64,000 nt of DNA, from assembly GCA_036874045.1 (NCBI GenBank), contig JAZBRI010000010.1:2872001-2936000 (forward strand), in the 5' to 3' direction. Below the pieces are notes generated by a model. It was not told the DNA's origin, ran no database searches, and saw only the letters and a list, made by a program, of their open reading frames with translations. Positions 12,281-25,119 of this stretch are shown here, one piece after another (the first letter of the stretch is position 1; every line of letters begins with the position of its first letter). Source of the DNA: Cymodocea nodosa (Eukaryota > Streptophyta > Magnoliopsida > Alismatales > Cymodoceaceae). A program made the translations under genes and the position numbers.

Positions 12281-12579
12281 CCTCCATGTAAGCTTCAATG
12301 AAAATTCTTTTAGAGAATCTGAATCTAAAGCTGATAATGATGATATGATTAATTTCCCAAAAGAGTTAGAGATCAATAGAGAGATTGAAGATTTATCTGA
12401 GAAAATCAAAAATATGAACTTAAATGATCAAACTAATGATGAAAGTGATGGACCTTCAAATGTTGATGAGAATATTGAGGAAAATCAGAGAAATTGGCAT
12501 TATTCTTCATCACATCTCATTACTCAAGTCATTGGTAATATTAATGAGGGAGTTAAAACTAGAGCTTCAGTAAATTTAA

Positions 12580-14140
12580 ATAGTATGTGTATGTTTGTTT
12601 CTATGGTGGAACCAAAGAATATAGAAGAAGCATTATCTGATGAAAATTGGATAGTGGCAATGCAAGAAGAACTAAATCAATTCATCAGAAATGATGTTTG
12701 GGAATTAGTCTCTCCACCAGAATGTCAATCCATAATAGGTACAAAATGGATCTTTAGAAACAAAACTAATGAAACTGGTCAAGTTATAAGGAACAAAGCT
12801 AGATTAGTTGCACAAGGGTATACATAGGAAGAAGGACTAGATTATGATGAAACATTTGCTCCTATGGCTAGGTTAGAAAGTATTAGAATATTATTGGCCT
12901 ATGCTTGTTATATGGATTTTAAACTATATCAAATGGATGTAAAGAGTGCATTTCTAAATGGTTTAATTAATGAAGAAGTCTATGTAAAACAACCACCTAG
13001 ATCTGAAGATATTAAATATCCTGATTGTGTGTATAAATTGAAGAAAACCTTATATGATTTGAAGCAAGCACCTAGATCATGGTATGAAAGATTATCTACT
13101 TTTTTAATAGAACAAGGTTAAATCATGGGAAAAGTAGATCATACTCTATTTATCAAGAGAGATGGTAAAGATCAGATTATTGTTCAAATATATGTGGATG
13201 ATATAATCTTTGGAGCAACTTCTAAAAAACTCATAAAAATATTTTCTGAAGAGATGACTAGTCAATTTGAAATGAGTATGATAGGAGAACTTTCATATTT
13301 TCTAGGACTTCAAATTAAGCAAATGGATAAAGGTATATTTTTAAATCAGGAAAAATATGTAGATGAAATACTTAAGAAATTTAATTTTAATGATACAAGG
13401 ATTCGAGGAACTCCTATGAGTACTTCTTTAAAGTTAGATATTGATGACATAGGAAAATCAATAGATCAAAGAAAATACAGAAGTATGATTGGTTCTTTAC
13501 TTTATTTGACTACTAGTAGACCTGATATTATGTTTGCTGTGTGTTTGTGCTAGATTTCAATCTAATCCTAAAGAATCACACTCAATTGCAGTTAAAAGAA
13601 TATTTAGATATATACAAGGAACTAATAATTTCGGACTGTATTATTCTATGGATAGTTCAATAGATCTTATAGGATATACTGATGCTGATTATGCAGGATC
13701 TAAATCTGATAGAAAGAGTACTAGTGGCACATGTCAATTATTAGGAAATAATTTGGTGTCATGGTTTAGTAAAATGCAAAACTGTGTAGCACTTTCTACT
13801 ACAGAAGCTGAATATGTTGTTGCTGCACTGTGTTGCACTCAGATTCTGTGGATAAGGCAAACTTTAGAAAATTTTGGATTATCTTATGATACAACTGAGA
13901 TTTATTGTGACAGTAGTTTTGTAATAAATCTTTCTAAAAATCCTGTATTACATTCTAAAGCAAATCATATAGAGGTTAGACATCATTTTCTAAGAGATAA
14001 CGTAATTAAAGGAAAAATTAAATTAGAATTTGTGTCTAGTAAAAATCAATTAACTGATATATTTACAAAACCTCTAGACAAAAATACATTCTGCAACATA
14101 AGATTAAATTTGGGTATTTGTAGGCTATGTGATGTGTAAA
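12580..14140 (+). pseudogene. Reverse transcriptase and RNase H block of S3
   Basis: Copia reverse transcriptase (RVT_2 type): NDVWELVSPP, KWIFRNKTNETG, KARLVAQGYT, then [20 protein letters not shown] with the first catalytic Asp, LKQAPRSWYE, and YVDDIIFGAT with the catalytic Asp pair. RNase H follows, with YTDADYAGSKSDRKSTSG, SWFSKMQNCVALSTTEAEYV and IYCDSSFVINLSKNPVLHSK, showing the acidic active-site residues, and ends NIRLNLGICRLCDV as in S10. Of all pol fossils here this is the most complete. Broken by a few changes. Confidence 0.9.
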
Positions 14141-15540
14141 ATGCTTAGACTCCACAAAAAGATAAATATTATTGATGATGTTGTTCATCTCATAGATATT
14201 ATATACTTATCATAAATATCTAAGTAATATGTAAACTACTACTTAAGATACTATGTATTTATTGTAAAATCATAGTAGTATCTTATTGATTTTAAGTAGG
14301 TTAACAATTTTAATGGTTTTCACGATTTTAAGAGGAAGTGTAAATGAAAAACATTAAATACTTCTGAAATTCTGAAATTTTGATTAAGTATTTTCTTTGA
14401 ATCAAGGAAAGTGCATATGATCATGCATAAATTTGACTTGATTGATTAAACTTGTAGAATAATTTATATGTAAATCATCTTAAATTATTAATCAAAAGTA
14501 TGAGCTTATTGAAACTGATTCATATTTTTAGTGAAATCAAAGACGTAAAAATTGTATAAGATTTGTATTTTTTTGCATCTATATTAATGGAATACATATA
14601 TACTATGCTTAAAATGAAAAGTGCTTACAAAGTGAAAATGCTTGAGAGTTTATTGATCAGTTTGATCACAAGCCTTTTGTACTTGAGTAGATTGATATGT
14701 AAGGGTTGTTGTCCTAAAAAATGATTCTTTAAATCTGGCAACCTAAGGTCCTAATCAGATCTAGGATTATTGACTAAAAGCTCATTACATGGGTACATTA
14801 GAAAGCTCTTGTATGATTCAAGCTTTTCAAACTAACTTTTAAAGAAAATTATCAATATTTATTGTTTTGAAACGAAAAGGTTGTTTCATTAATTACAAAT
14901 ATCTTTGAATCGAATATAGTTTCTACTAATGTGACTACTGATTTGTTGAATCAACTTTAGTACTTTTGAAAATGTTTATTTGAAATACATTCTCTTATTC
15001 TCCTTGAATTAATCATATTAAGTTCAAAGTTGTGATTTGATTCATATACATTAAAAATTGATTCTGAAAATCATTCTTGATGAATTCAAAATAACAGAAG
15101 TTTCTAGAAAGAAAATTTAAAAGTATAGTTATACTTAACATCTATTGGTATACAAGTATATTTTGTATATTATTGAATATATTTGAAGTATATTTGTAGG
15201 GGGAGGATTAACAATGTCCAAAACAGATTAATATAATTTAGAATACAAATCTTAGTTAATCTGAATTTAAGTCCTCTTAAGATCTTGATGAAACAATTTA
15301 AAAAGACAAACAAACTATTTATCAAGAAGAGAATGTTAGAATAGTTTACAATGTTCACAAGATAATGTTAAGTGTGTTGTCTTTGGAATGAAGCATCCGA
15401 AATTTTTTTTTAAAAGTGTACTAATTGAATGTTTTGTTATGTAAGATAACGTATAAAACTACCTCTAGACAACATTTTACTCGTTAGGTTAGTTAACTCA
15501 ATGAGTTATACTTGAATATTTCGGGTACCTTGATTCAAAA
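14141..15540 (+). other. Long non-coding spacer of S3 between pol and 3' ORF
   Basis: About 1.4 kb without a supported reading frame, AT-rich. It matches 58411-59830 of S10 along its length, and more weakly 27351-28440 of S4. The part at about 14645-14835 is the best kept of the three-way comparison. Near 15480-15510 lies a hairpin with ACTCGTTAG and AACTCAATGAGT arms. Confidence 0.75.
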
Positions 15541-15559
15541 CAAGGTATACCTACTCATT

Positions 15560-16035
15560 TGTATTCAAAACAAGTAGAATCAAATATTGCTGTAGATAAA
15601 AGAAAAGTTGACAGTCTTCGAAAGCTATAGCAATAGAAAGTGCTTTTGAAGAATTAAAGTAGAAAACTTTTATGGAGCAATTTGAAAAGAAAACAGCAAT
15701 ACTTGAAAAAGAGAGATTGACTTGTTATAGAAGAAGAAAATTCAGAAAAATTATGTCTAAGGAAACAAAGTCTGTTGAAAAAGTAAAATCGGATGAGCAT
15801 TTATTTCCAAAAGACAATGTATGTCTAGACATTGTACCTTATAGTGCATCTGATAAACTCATCAGTTTCGAGCATACTGAAACTGATGATGATAATGAGA
15901 CTTTATTTTCCCTTGCTAGAAAACTTGAGAAGAAATCCATGTCAAATATAAGTTCAAGTTTTTCTATTAGTACAAGTCCTGATGATGTAGAAATTGAAAA
16001 ATTAGAGCATCAGGCACTTGACATTGAACAAGTTA
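15560..16035 (+). pseudogene. 3' ORF fragment of S3
   Basis: Matches the middle of the S10 3' ORF (about 60410-60900): EQFEKKTAILEKE, a basic RRRK-like stretch, FPKDNVCLDIVPY and SFSISTSPDDVEIEKLEHQ. The long Glu/Lys-rich helix suggests a coiled coil. The start and the C-terminal domain are not visible in this copy. Function unknown. Confidence 0.8.
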
Positions 16036-16039
16036 TTGT

Positions 16040-16052
16040 AAAAAGGGGGAAA
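16040..16052 (+). promoter_or_regulatory. Upstream polypurine-like run of S3
   Basis: AAAAAGGGGGAAA about 230 bases before the S4 insertion point. Equivalent second runs lie ahead of the true tract in S4, S8 and S10. Extra polypurine runs before the 3' LTR are known in Sireviruses. Confidence 0.65.
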
Positions 16053-16269
16053 AAAGTTATAAAAAGATGATTATAATTTTAATTGCATATATTATAAAGG
16101 GAGATGATATTTAAGTGGTTATTGAAATCTGATAGATGATAATGTAATCTGAAAGATATTTATATGGTTATTATAATCTAAAAGATACTTATGTAATTAT
16201 TGACACCTGAAAGTTATATTTCTGAGAGGTGAAATTTACACAAACAATAGAAATAAGCTTAAGTTAACT

Positions 16270-17452
16270 TGTTAGGAATTTTGTTTTGATGATATATGCT
16301 TTATTAACGTTTTTAAATAAGTCTACATAATATTCTCTAAGTATATTTCTCTAAGTATAATAGTTAATAGATTATCGAAAAGTTTCATTTTTATGTCGGA
16401 TAAGTTAAAGATTTCTAAAGAGTTAGATTTTCGATAGTTAAACTTTCGGATAGTTAGCGTTTCGTTTTTATCGAATAGTTTATGTTAAAAACTCATATAG
16501 TTAAGTTATCTGCACGTGTGTTTTTAATGTTTTAAGTTGTCACATGTTTTCCATGTGCATTCGGTAATGAAAATCGAATAGTTATATACGCATGGATAGA
16601 TAACTGTTCGAGTTTTATAAAATGACTAACAAACATATAAGTTTTCCTTGTTCATTCATGTGTTTTGCAAGTGCAAAAACTCAAAGAGTTACAGATAAGT
16701 GTTAGACTTAAAGGATAAGTGTTCAACTAAATCGAAGACTTAGAAGATATTCTACAAGACTCCAAGAAGATAAAGTTTCGGTGAATCTACGAATGGAGAT
16801 CGTGGAAATTCAAAATTATAGTGGAGAAAGTGGAAACACAAAAAGATAGTAATTTAGATTAAAGAAAAAATTAGTACGTGGATTATGGATTATGGATTAA
16901 GTGGATGAATATGCTAAACGTGAAAGACAATAGAGTTCGACTACTAATAGAGAGTATGAGCTACATTACAAAAGAGGATCCCAATCTCAAAAGCCAAGTC
17001 TGAATATTCAATCCAGATCCCTAACTGAAAAGTTAAGTTTAAATATTCATATTCTAAAAAGTTCTCCAACATCAAAAGAAGTTTGAAATTCCAAGCAATT
17101 TTAGAAAAGGAGCTGCAAATGTAAGAAGTCTGGAAATTCAACAACTGGAGAAGAAGAGATACAGAAGCTAAGCAAAGAGAAGGAAAGAAGTTGTGTGCAT
17201 ATAGATTAGGTTTTATATAATTCGAAATTAGTTTTGAATAAGAACTTTATTTTTCTATTTGAATTGTATATCGAACATTACTATATCAAAACCATCAAGA
17301 AGGGAATTGAGTTGAAAAGATATTGTAAATTCTATCTTTACATAAGGAATAGAATTTCATTTACGAGTGTTTTGTGCTCTTGTTTTATCTGCTAGTATTT
17401 TAATTACTAAAGACACAATTCACCCTCCTCTTGTGATACAAACGATCTAACA
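16270..17452 (+). repeat. 5' LTR of S4 (type 2, about 1.18 kb)
   Basis: Starts TGTTAGGAATTTTG and ends GATCTAACA just before a primer site. Near 16370-16620 it holds several CGGATAGTTA/TTATCTGCACGTG units, i.e. the second hairpin style with a CACGTG box. The end has the CACCCTCCTCTTGTGATA phrase that all Sirevirus LTRs in the window share in some form. Confidence 0.9.
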
Positions 17453-17454
17453 AC

Positions 17455-17466
17455 TGATATCAGAGC
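17455..17466 (+). promoter_or_regulatory. Primer binding site of S4 (tRNA-iMet)
   Basis: TGATATCAGAGC two bases after the LTR, one transition from the plant copia primer site TGGTATCAGAGC. Confidence 0.85.
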
Positions 17467-17547
17467 ATTTTATCTTAATTAAGAGCTTTTATTTCTCTAT
17501 TTAAGAATCGATTTTTCCTATCATTTACTCAGGATCATCTGTTTAAA

Positions 17548-19540
17548 ATGGATAATATTGAAATCTTAATTATGACTGAGGGAGAGACCACTAATCGTCC
17601 TCCTATGTTCGAAGGTAGCAATTATGGCTACTGGAAATATAGGATGAAAGTATTCTTTCAGTCAATCAATTTCGAACTATGGCACATAATTAGCAATCCT
17701 ATAGTGTTAGTTATGACTCCATATGATACTTGGACTTTTGATGAAAAGGAGCGAATGACACTGAATGCTAAAGGTTTAAACATCTTGTTTTGTGCTTTAT
17801 CTCATGATCAATTTAATAAAGTTTCTACATATCAAACTGCATATGAGATATGGCATGCATTAGAAGTTGCCAACGAAGGTACTAACCAGGTCAAGGAATC
17901 TAAGATTAATATGTTAGTACATAAATATGAGCTTTTTAAAATGCACGAAAATGAATGTATCTCTGACATGTTTTCCTATTTTCTTGAGATTGTAAATTCA
18001 TTAAAATCTTTAGGCAAGAAATTCAACGAAAAAGACTTGGTAAGAAAGATGCTTAGATCTTTAACTAAAATTTGGGCTCAAAAGATAACATCTATTAAAG
18101 AGTCCAAAGATTTAAATACATATACTCTCGATGATCTCATAGGAAATCTGATAGCCTATGAAGTACAACATTTAGATCCAAAAGGGAAAAATCCTAGAAG
18201 GGATCTGGCTTTTGAGGCTGATAAAGTCTTAGAAGTCATTAGTGATTCTAACGATGATTTACTATTGTTGACCAAAAAATTTAGAAATTTGTTGAAGAAA
18301 CGTAGGAACTTCAGGTCAGCAAAGACATCTGGAGATATGGAGAAGAAGTCATTCACGAAAGACAAAATCATATGCTACAAGTGCAACAGACTAGGTCACT
18401 TTCAAATTGATTGTCCCCTCAACAAAGATAAGAAGAATTCGAGGAGGAATTTTAGGAGTAAGAAATTTAGAAAGAGTATGGGACTTAAAGTGACATGAGA
18501 TGACTCTTCAACTTCACAAAGTGAGGAAACAAAGGATTCAACATCAGACAATAAATCCTCATCAACATCAGATTCAAAAGAAAATCTGGCAAACGTATGC
18601 TTTATGACAAATTCCAGTGAGGTATCCTCTGATCAAAATACTAACTTTGATAGTTTTGATGGATTACTTGTTGAATACAATAGACTGGCTAGAAAATATA
18701 AGAAAGTAAAAATAGAAGGAAAGAACACTAGGAAAATGCTAGATGAATCTGAAAATAAGATTGATTTTCTGAGCTCTATGTTGAATAAATTTAAAGAAGA
18801 AAATCAAAGGCATGCACAAGAAATTTTAAAGTTCATTGCTATAGAAAGAAAGTTGCATGCTAATTGTGAAAATTTAATTACTGATAAGAAGAAAATGATC
18901 TGTGAAATTGAAAAACTGGAACTGACTATTACTGATTTAAATTCAGAAATTGATATGTTAAAGATTAAGGTCGATGATCAAAAGGCTATATTAAGTAAAT
19001 GGAATAATAGTCAAACTATAACAAATGAACTTAGTAGTAAAATATCAAATGTAGGAAAACATGGTATTAGTTTACACGATGCATCTTCTGAAAATTATAT
19101 ATTGCATGATGGTACTGCCAAAAATAATGTCTTTATTTCCAATACTAAGAATAGTAAAAGATAAACTATTCCATGTGTGATTAAAAAGGGAGAAAAATAT
19201 GTGCAAGTTGATAAAATGTAGCATATAAATGACAAAAGAAATTTTCAGAAAAATCAAGCTAAGTCATTTGAGAATCTTAATATTCTTGATCAATTTTCTT
19301 CATATTTAAAAAATATCAGATATTGGAAAGCAAATAATGTCAGAAATGAAAATTTAAAGTCTGGTTTACATAGAGTTAAATGTTCTGATAATTATAACAC
19401 TAAGAGAAAGAAACGTAAAAATAATTATCAGAAAATAGATAAGTTGAAGTTTAAAAATATTGATAATTTTGATATGACTCTCTCTAAAATTCTTGGACCC
19501 ACTCAAAAATGGGTTCCAAGAGATAAAATCTCTTTTTGAC
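17548..19540 (+). pseudogene. gag block of S4
   Basis: Well kept Sirevirus-like Gag. The N-terminus reads NRPPMFEGSNYGYWKYRMKV (a DUF4219-like start), followed by the UBN2-type core with WHALEVANEGTNQVKESKIN and LFKMHENECISDMF. The CCHC knuckle CYKCNRLGHFQIDC lies near residue 278. A coiled-coil region (about 18660-19020) with dense Lys/Glu/Leu and Asn follows. The block ends in a KILGPTQKWVPRDKI motif like the GPQQHWVPRKSF end in the type 1 family. The first 950 bases are open from an ATG at 17548. It is clearly a different family from S1/S3/S9/S10. Broken by few changes. Confidence 0.9.
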
Positions 19541-19554
19541 TGTTTTTTAGGTAC

Positions 19555-20800
19555 ACAAATCGAAATGGATAATGCATAGTGGAGCATCCAGCCACATGAC
19601 TGGAGATATACGATTATTTACAGAAATAATAAAGACCAAGAACAGACAAGTTACCTTTGAAAATAGAAGCAAAATAAATATCCTTAGGTCTGGCAAGGTT
19701 CAGGTAACTGAAAAATGCTTTATAAATGATGTCTTATTAGTGGAAAACTTAGGTTTTAATTTATTGAGTGTTCCTGTTTTAATGAAGTTTTACAGAGTAA
19801 TTTTTGAAAAAGATTCCTGTAAAATTATGGACATGTCTACAAACGAAATTTTATTCACTACATACAAGAAAGGATCTGTTTGTATTCTGAATTTGCCTTC
19901 TGATATTATTAAAGACAATGCTTGCTTAATTGCAAAATCAAATGAAATTATTTTATGGCATAGAAGGCTAGGACACTCAAACTTAAAATTATTACAAAAG
20001 CTGTCTAACAAGAATCTAGTTAGAGGTTTAACTAGTATTAAGTACTCAAAAGAGTTTATGTGTGATGCATGTCAACTAGGTAAATTACATAAAACATCCT
20101 TTAAAAGTTTAAATGAAATAACGAGCAAAAGAGTATTAGAACTAGTGCATATGGATTTATTTGGACCTACTAGGACAACTAGTCTAGGAGGTAAACATTA
20201 TGCTTTTGTACTAGTTGATGACTATTTTAGATTTACTTGGGTCTATTTTCTAGCTAATAAAACTAAAGTTTTTGAAATATTTAAGATATTCTGTAATAAA
20301 GTTTAGAATGAGCAAAATGTTAAAATTGAAAAACTTAGGAGTGATTATGGTACAGAATTTGATAATGATCAAATGGACACCTTTTGTGAAGAATTAGGCA
20401 TAGATCATAGGTATTCATTTCCAAGAGCTCCTTCACAAAATGGGATAGTAGAACGTAAAAACAGATCACTTCAGGAAATGTCCAAAACCATGTTAAATGA
20501 GAATAAGTTACCACTATTTCTTTAGGCAGAAGTAGTTCATACAGCATGCTATGCTATAAATAGAGTACATCTAAGACCAATTTTAGATAAAACTCCTTAT
20601 GAGATATGGTATAACAAGGTTCCCAAAATAAGTTATTTAAAACCCTTTGGCTGTAAGTGTTTTATTTTAAACACTAAGGAACGAAGAGACAAATTTAGAG
20701 CCAAATCAGATGAGGGTATTTTTGTTGGTTATTCCACTAGAAGTAAGGCATATATAGTTTATAACAAATCAACAAAAACCATTGAGGAAACCCTACATGT
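19555..20800 (+). pseudogene. Protease and integrase block of S4
   Basis: Protease signature with SHMTGDIRLFTEI. The pre-integrase finger shows LWHRRLGHSNLKLLQKLS and CDACQLGKLHKTSF. The integrase core shows MDLFGPTRTTSLGGKHYAFV, a DYGTEFDN motif and NGIVERKNRSLQEM, then FGCKCFILNTKERRDKF and SKAYIVYN in the C-terminal part. The sites of all three acidic catalytic residues can be located. Broken by a few changes. Confidence 0.9.
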
Positions 20801-21596
20801 GAAATTTCATGAAAATCCTCATTTGGATTTAAGACATGCTGAAAACTTTGATTCAGAAATTCTCCCAGAAATGGTACCAAATGATGTTGACAGAGAAGTT
20901 GAGAGATTATTTGACGGAATAAAAAATATAAATTTGAATGATGAAAATTTAGAAGAAAATAATGTCATACCTATAGAAAATATGGAACAACATAGAAATT
21001 GGCGTTATGCTTCATCTCATCCTATTGATCAGATAATAGGCGATCCTAATCAAGGAGTTAGGACTCGGTCATCAATAGTCAACATTTGTGGTACTTATTC
21101 ATTTGTTTCTTTACTAGAACCTAAGAAAATTGAAGATTCCTTAGAAGATGAATTTTGGTATTTAGCTATGCAAGATGAGCTAAATCAATTTATAAGAAAT
21201 GAGGTATGGGATCTAGTTCCACCACCTGAAAATTAGTCCATAATAGAAACAAGGTGGGTATTTAGAAACAAAGTAGATCAAGATGGACATATAGTTAAAA
21301 ATAAAGCTAGATTAGTTACTCAAGGTTACAAGCAAGAGGAAGGAATTGACTATGATGAAACATTTGCTCTTGTTGCTAGACTAGAATCAATACGAATTTT
21401 GTTAGCATATGCTTGTTATATGGATTTCAAATTATATCAGATGGATGTTAAGATTGCTTTTTTAAATGGATATATAAAAGAAGAAGTGTATGTAAAACAA
21501 CCTCAAGGTTTTGAAGATTCAAAACATCTTGAATATGCTTATAAGCTTAAGAAGGCACTATATGGCCTTAAACAAGCCCCTAGGTCTAGGTATGTG
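20800..21596 (+). pseudogene. Reverse transcriptase start of S4
   Basis: Contains the linker after integrase (HRNWRYASSHPIDQIIGDPN and GVRTRSS), then NEVWDLVPPPEN, a [20 protein letters not shown] motif and [20 protein letters not shown], up to LKQAPRS. The YVDD part and RNase H are not present; sequence of G3 starts here. Broken. Confidence 0.9.
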
Positions 21597-22457
21597 CTTT
21601 TTAGATATATTTTTCATGCGTGTTTATGAATGATATAAATGAATGAATTATCTTGAATATTATATAAATTGTGAAACATTATGCAATTTGCTAAAGGACA
21701 AGATTAAAGGCACGTTAATAGACCAAATGCTTGAAAATATCTACATGCGGCAAAAAAAAATTTAAATTCTACATAACATGAAATGAACTGCAAGTTAAAA
21801 ATTTATATAATGTTCAGATTTAAATGGGTTAAATTAGAACACTGCATTAATGACATGTATTTAACTTTAATTAAGTTGACAGAATGCAGGAAAAATTTAT
21901 ATATAGAAGTTAATACGAGGAGTAAGTTTTAGAAAATCTACTAAGTGTTAACTCAACGAAGTAAGTCCTTTGAGTTAACCTTAACTTCATGAGGTCAATA
22001 ATATAATAGAAGGTCACTCCGTTGAGTTATTTGTAACTCAACGAAGTTAGTCCATGGAGTTAGTAATAGTAGCCGAAGCTATTCCGTTGAGTTTTCTGTA
22101 ACTCAATGAGGTTAGTTCATGGATTAAGCTAAACAGTTATTCTTTTAGCCACGAGCAAAACTTCATGGGTTTAGCGGTTACTGAAATTTGAAATTAGAAG
22201 TGGCACACAGACCATAAAAGTAGGAACCATACTGCACGTTATAAGTCATGTTCTTGCAACAAGATTCATTTGCTTTATGGACGTGCATTATAAATATAGA
22301 ACAGAATGTTGTTTACAAGTTACTAGCATTTTAGAAAAGAAAATTCGTTGGGGAATTGGAAGGAGAAGCAGTTGATTCAACTTCATCCGTCAACAACTAT
22401 TTACTGAGTATAAAGCTTCAGACTGGTATGTAATTAATCTTCTGCTATCTTATTTAT
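21597..22457 (+). promoter_or_regulatory. Leader of G3 with hairpins and TATA box
   Basis: About 860 bases without a gene, shared with G6 (40081-40931). GTTGAGTTA-TTTG-TAACTCAAC at 22021-22042 is a perfect hairpin in a run of related units (21950-22140). A TATA box TATAAATA lies at 22289-22296 and at the same place in G6. At about 22424 the phrase CTGGTATGTAAT looks like a splice donor. Start codon context in the two copies lies about 35 bases further on. Whether this is an LTR or a different kind of promoter region is open. Confidence 0.55.
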
Positions 22458-23815
22458 GTTAAGAGTTTATGAGCACATAGATTCATTCTCCTAGCACTAA
22501 ACGATTAGTAAGAACACTTACACAGGATTATTCAACACAAAGACGTATTGAAAAATTGTCTGAATTAGACTTTAACAAAATCCTTAGGGGTGTAGCTAAC
22601 CTTTCTTTAAAAGAGAACGAAGATATGGCTGCTCCAGTAGAGAAACCATTAGGAGAAATTCTATATCCAGAATTATTTGATGAACCTTCATGTATTCGAT
22701 TGCCAAACTTTGAGGGAGATAGGTTTGAATTGAAATCTAATTATATTAGTCAATTGCCACATTTTCATGGATTAGAAAGAGAGGATGCCTATTATTTCCT
22801 TAGAGAATTTAATGAAGTTTGTCAAATGATGAAAATGCCGAACATGAGTATAGATGCTATTAAACTTAGATATATCCCTTTTGCTTTAAAAGACAGCTAA
22901 GAGATGGTTATATACTCTGTTGCCTGATTCAATTTCTACATGGACTGAATTTTACTCTGTTTTTCTAGAAAAATATTATCCAACACATCAAATAATTAAA
23001 AAGAAAAAGGAAATATTAATGTGTAGCCAAAAACAAAGAGAATCATTCTGGAAATATTTTGAAACATTTAAAGATTTACTGACTCAATGTCCACATCATG
23101 CAATGAGTAAAGCACAATTGATAGGTATAATTTATGAAGGCATAGATGTTTCAACGAATTCTTTATTAGAATCTACTTGTCAAAATGGATTTTTAAAATT
23201 GTGTAGTGAAGAAGCATGGGCATACTTAGAAAACTTTGCAAAAAGAACTACATAGTGAGAGAACTCAACTGAAGTAATTATAGATAAAAGAATATTACCA
23301 AGGGGAATGTATGAAATAGATTCAAGCACTATGCTTGAAGTTAAATTAACTGAATTAATAAAGAATATAGAAGAGTTATCATTAAATCAGAAACTAGCAA
23401 AAAAAAGTGCAAACGTTAATGACTTAGATATTATTTATGCTAGAAATTAGAAAGATAACTATGGAAATTCATATAACCCTAATTGGAGAAATCACCCGAA
23501 TTTATCTTGAAGAAACAACAATTTCCAAGTAAGAGAAAATATAAATGACAAGAATATAAATTATGAAGCATTAATTGAACAAGGATCTAGAATAGAGAAG
23601 TTAGAAAAGATAATTCAATAATTAAACAATTGTCTAGATTTTGTATTTGGAAATGTTGCAATTCAAAATCAAAATATAAATAGAAATATACCCCCTAGAC
23701 AGAAAGAATCAATAGAAGTTAGAACTACTCGAGGATTGCCAATGGAAGCAGTACCTAACCCTATTAACAGAACTGTTAATGAAATTGATACCTCCTCTGG
23801 GAGGGTAACTGAATG
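22458..23815 (+). pseudogene. gypsy-type gag of G3
   Basis: Athila/Tat-like Gag. An N-terminal extension with EKPLGEILYPELFDEPSCIR is followed by the Gag core, with ISQLPHFHGLEREDAYYFLR, MSIDAIKLRYIPFALKDS, WTEFYSVFLEKYYPTHQI and EEAWAYLENFAKRT. Past the core, a YNPNWRNHPN stretch is the hallmark that follows Gag in this clade. A copia-type zinc knuckle is absent. The block ends at about 23815, and no gypsy pol follows. Broken by a few changes. Confidence 0.8.
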
Positions 23816-24030
23816 AAACATCATAATTGAAGTAACTATGTATAATATAGTAAGTAGAAAAAATATATAAAAAAATGTAAGTTTACTTATAGTTAATAGT
23901 ATCGTAGAGTTATTACTCAATTCAATGAACTTAGTCCATTGAGTTATGGCCTAACTCCACGAGGATGGATAGTAGCTATGTTAATTTTGTCTTTGTTAAT
24001 TTTTGTTTATGTCATATAGAATCACAACAG

Positions 24031-25119
24031 ATGGAATTGATGAAATTACCGCAGGATGCACTAAAGGAAGTACTGAGTAACTTGTCAACTAAAGATCTAT
24101 GCAGATTGTGTTGTGTATCAAAGGATATTAAAGATTGTGTTAGAGAAAAATATTTTCATGGACTACAAGCTACAAAAATGACTAAGATTAGAGATGGATT
24201 TTTATGGAAGTCATTTAATCGTAGTTCAATTAGCTATGAATATCTGAATATGGAAGAAATTGCTGGAATTCCACCCAATACATTAGAAGGAATAGATCAT
24301 ATTATGGGGATGGATGAAGGATTAATTATATACAGAACCAAACCAAGGTATGCAATTCTGTTACCTGATATTTTAATTAGAAATCCTCTCACAAGAGAAG
24401 AATGGAATATAGGAAGGCCTAATAGATATGAAGTACCAATTGAAAATTGTGGGTCAGCTTTAGTATTTTCTGATAAAAATTTGACCATTCCTAAAAAATT
24501 ATATTATTGGAGACCTACTGGAAATTGGGATGAAGATTTATGCTTAAGTGTGTATAATTTTCTAGATAGATCTTGGACTGAAAATAATATGATATATCTA
24601 GGATAGAAATCATTAATTAACAACATGCATGTCATACTTGATGGATATATATATTTAGTCACAGATATATCAGTTGCATTTTAATCTAATTTGTACATAG
24701 TAAGCATAGACAATTATGATGATTTCATAGAAATATTACCTATACCAAGTGATATAGCTAAACCACCATCTATAGAATATGATAAAATTGAATTAGGAAT
24801 GTGGTATAATGAATATGATGATCCTACTTTATATCTGATAAGATGGTGGGATGAATTGAAGAAATTTCAAATATGGATTATAAAAGACCTAAATGAATGG
24901 AAGTGGGAAGTGGAATATATTGAAATAGATGTAGAAATAGAAACAGCAACACTATATTGGGACAGAAGAGAATCTCTTTCTACATTTCATTTCATTAATG
25001 GAAATACACTTATATTTAGTATTGATAACATACTACAAGTTTACAAATTAAAAATGAAAATGAACTACATTAAAACAGAATTAATAGCAAGAAGAATTAT
25101 GCCAAAAAAGTTTGCTTAG
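24031..25119 (+). pseudogene. Captured F-box protein gene
   Basis: Host-type F-box gene within G3. The first residues MELMKLPQDALKEVLSNLST, then KDLCRLCCVSKDIKDCVREK, match an F-box (LPxD, VLSxL, VSK), the domain that binds SKP1 in SCF ubiquitin ligases. The remaining 310 or so residues are rich in Trp, Tyr and beta-type segments, as in plant F-box-associated domains that choose the target. I prefer the Met at 24031 to one 66 bases upstream, whose extension is not F-box-like. The frame is mostly open in two long stretches but interrupted, so this copy is a fossil. No intron is apparent; A-runs follow at 25218-25229 and 25400-25415. The target protein cannot be inferred. Confidence 0.75.
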
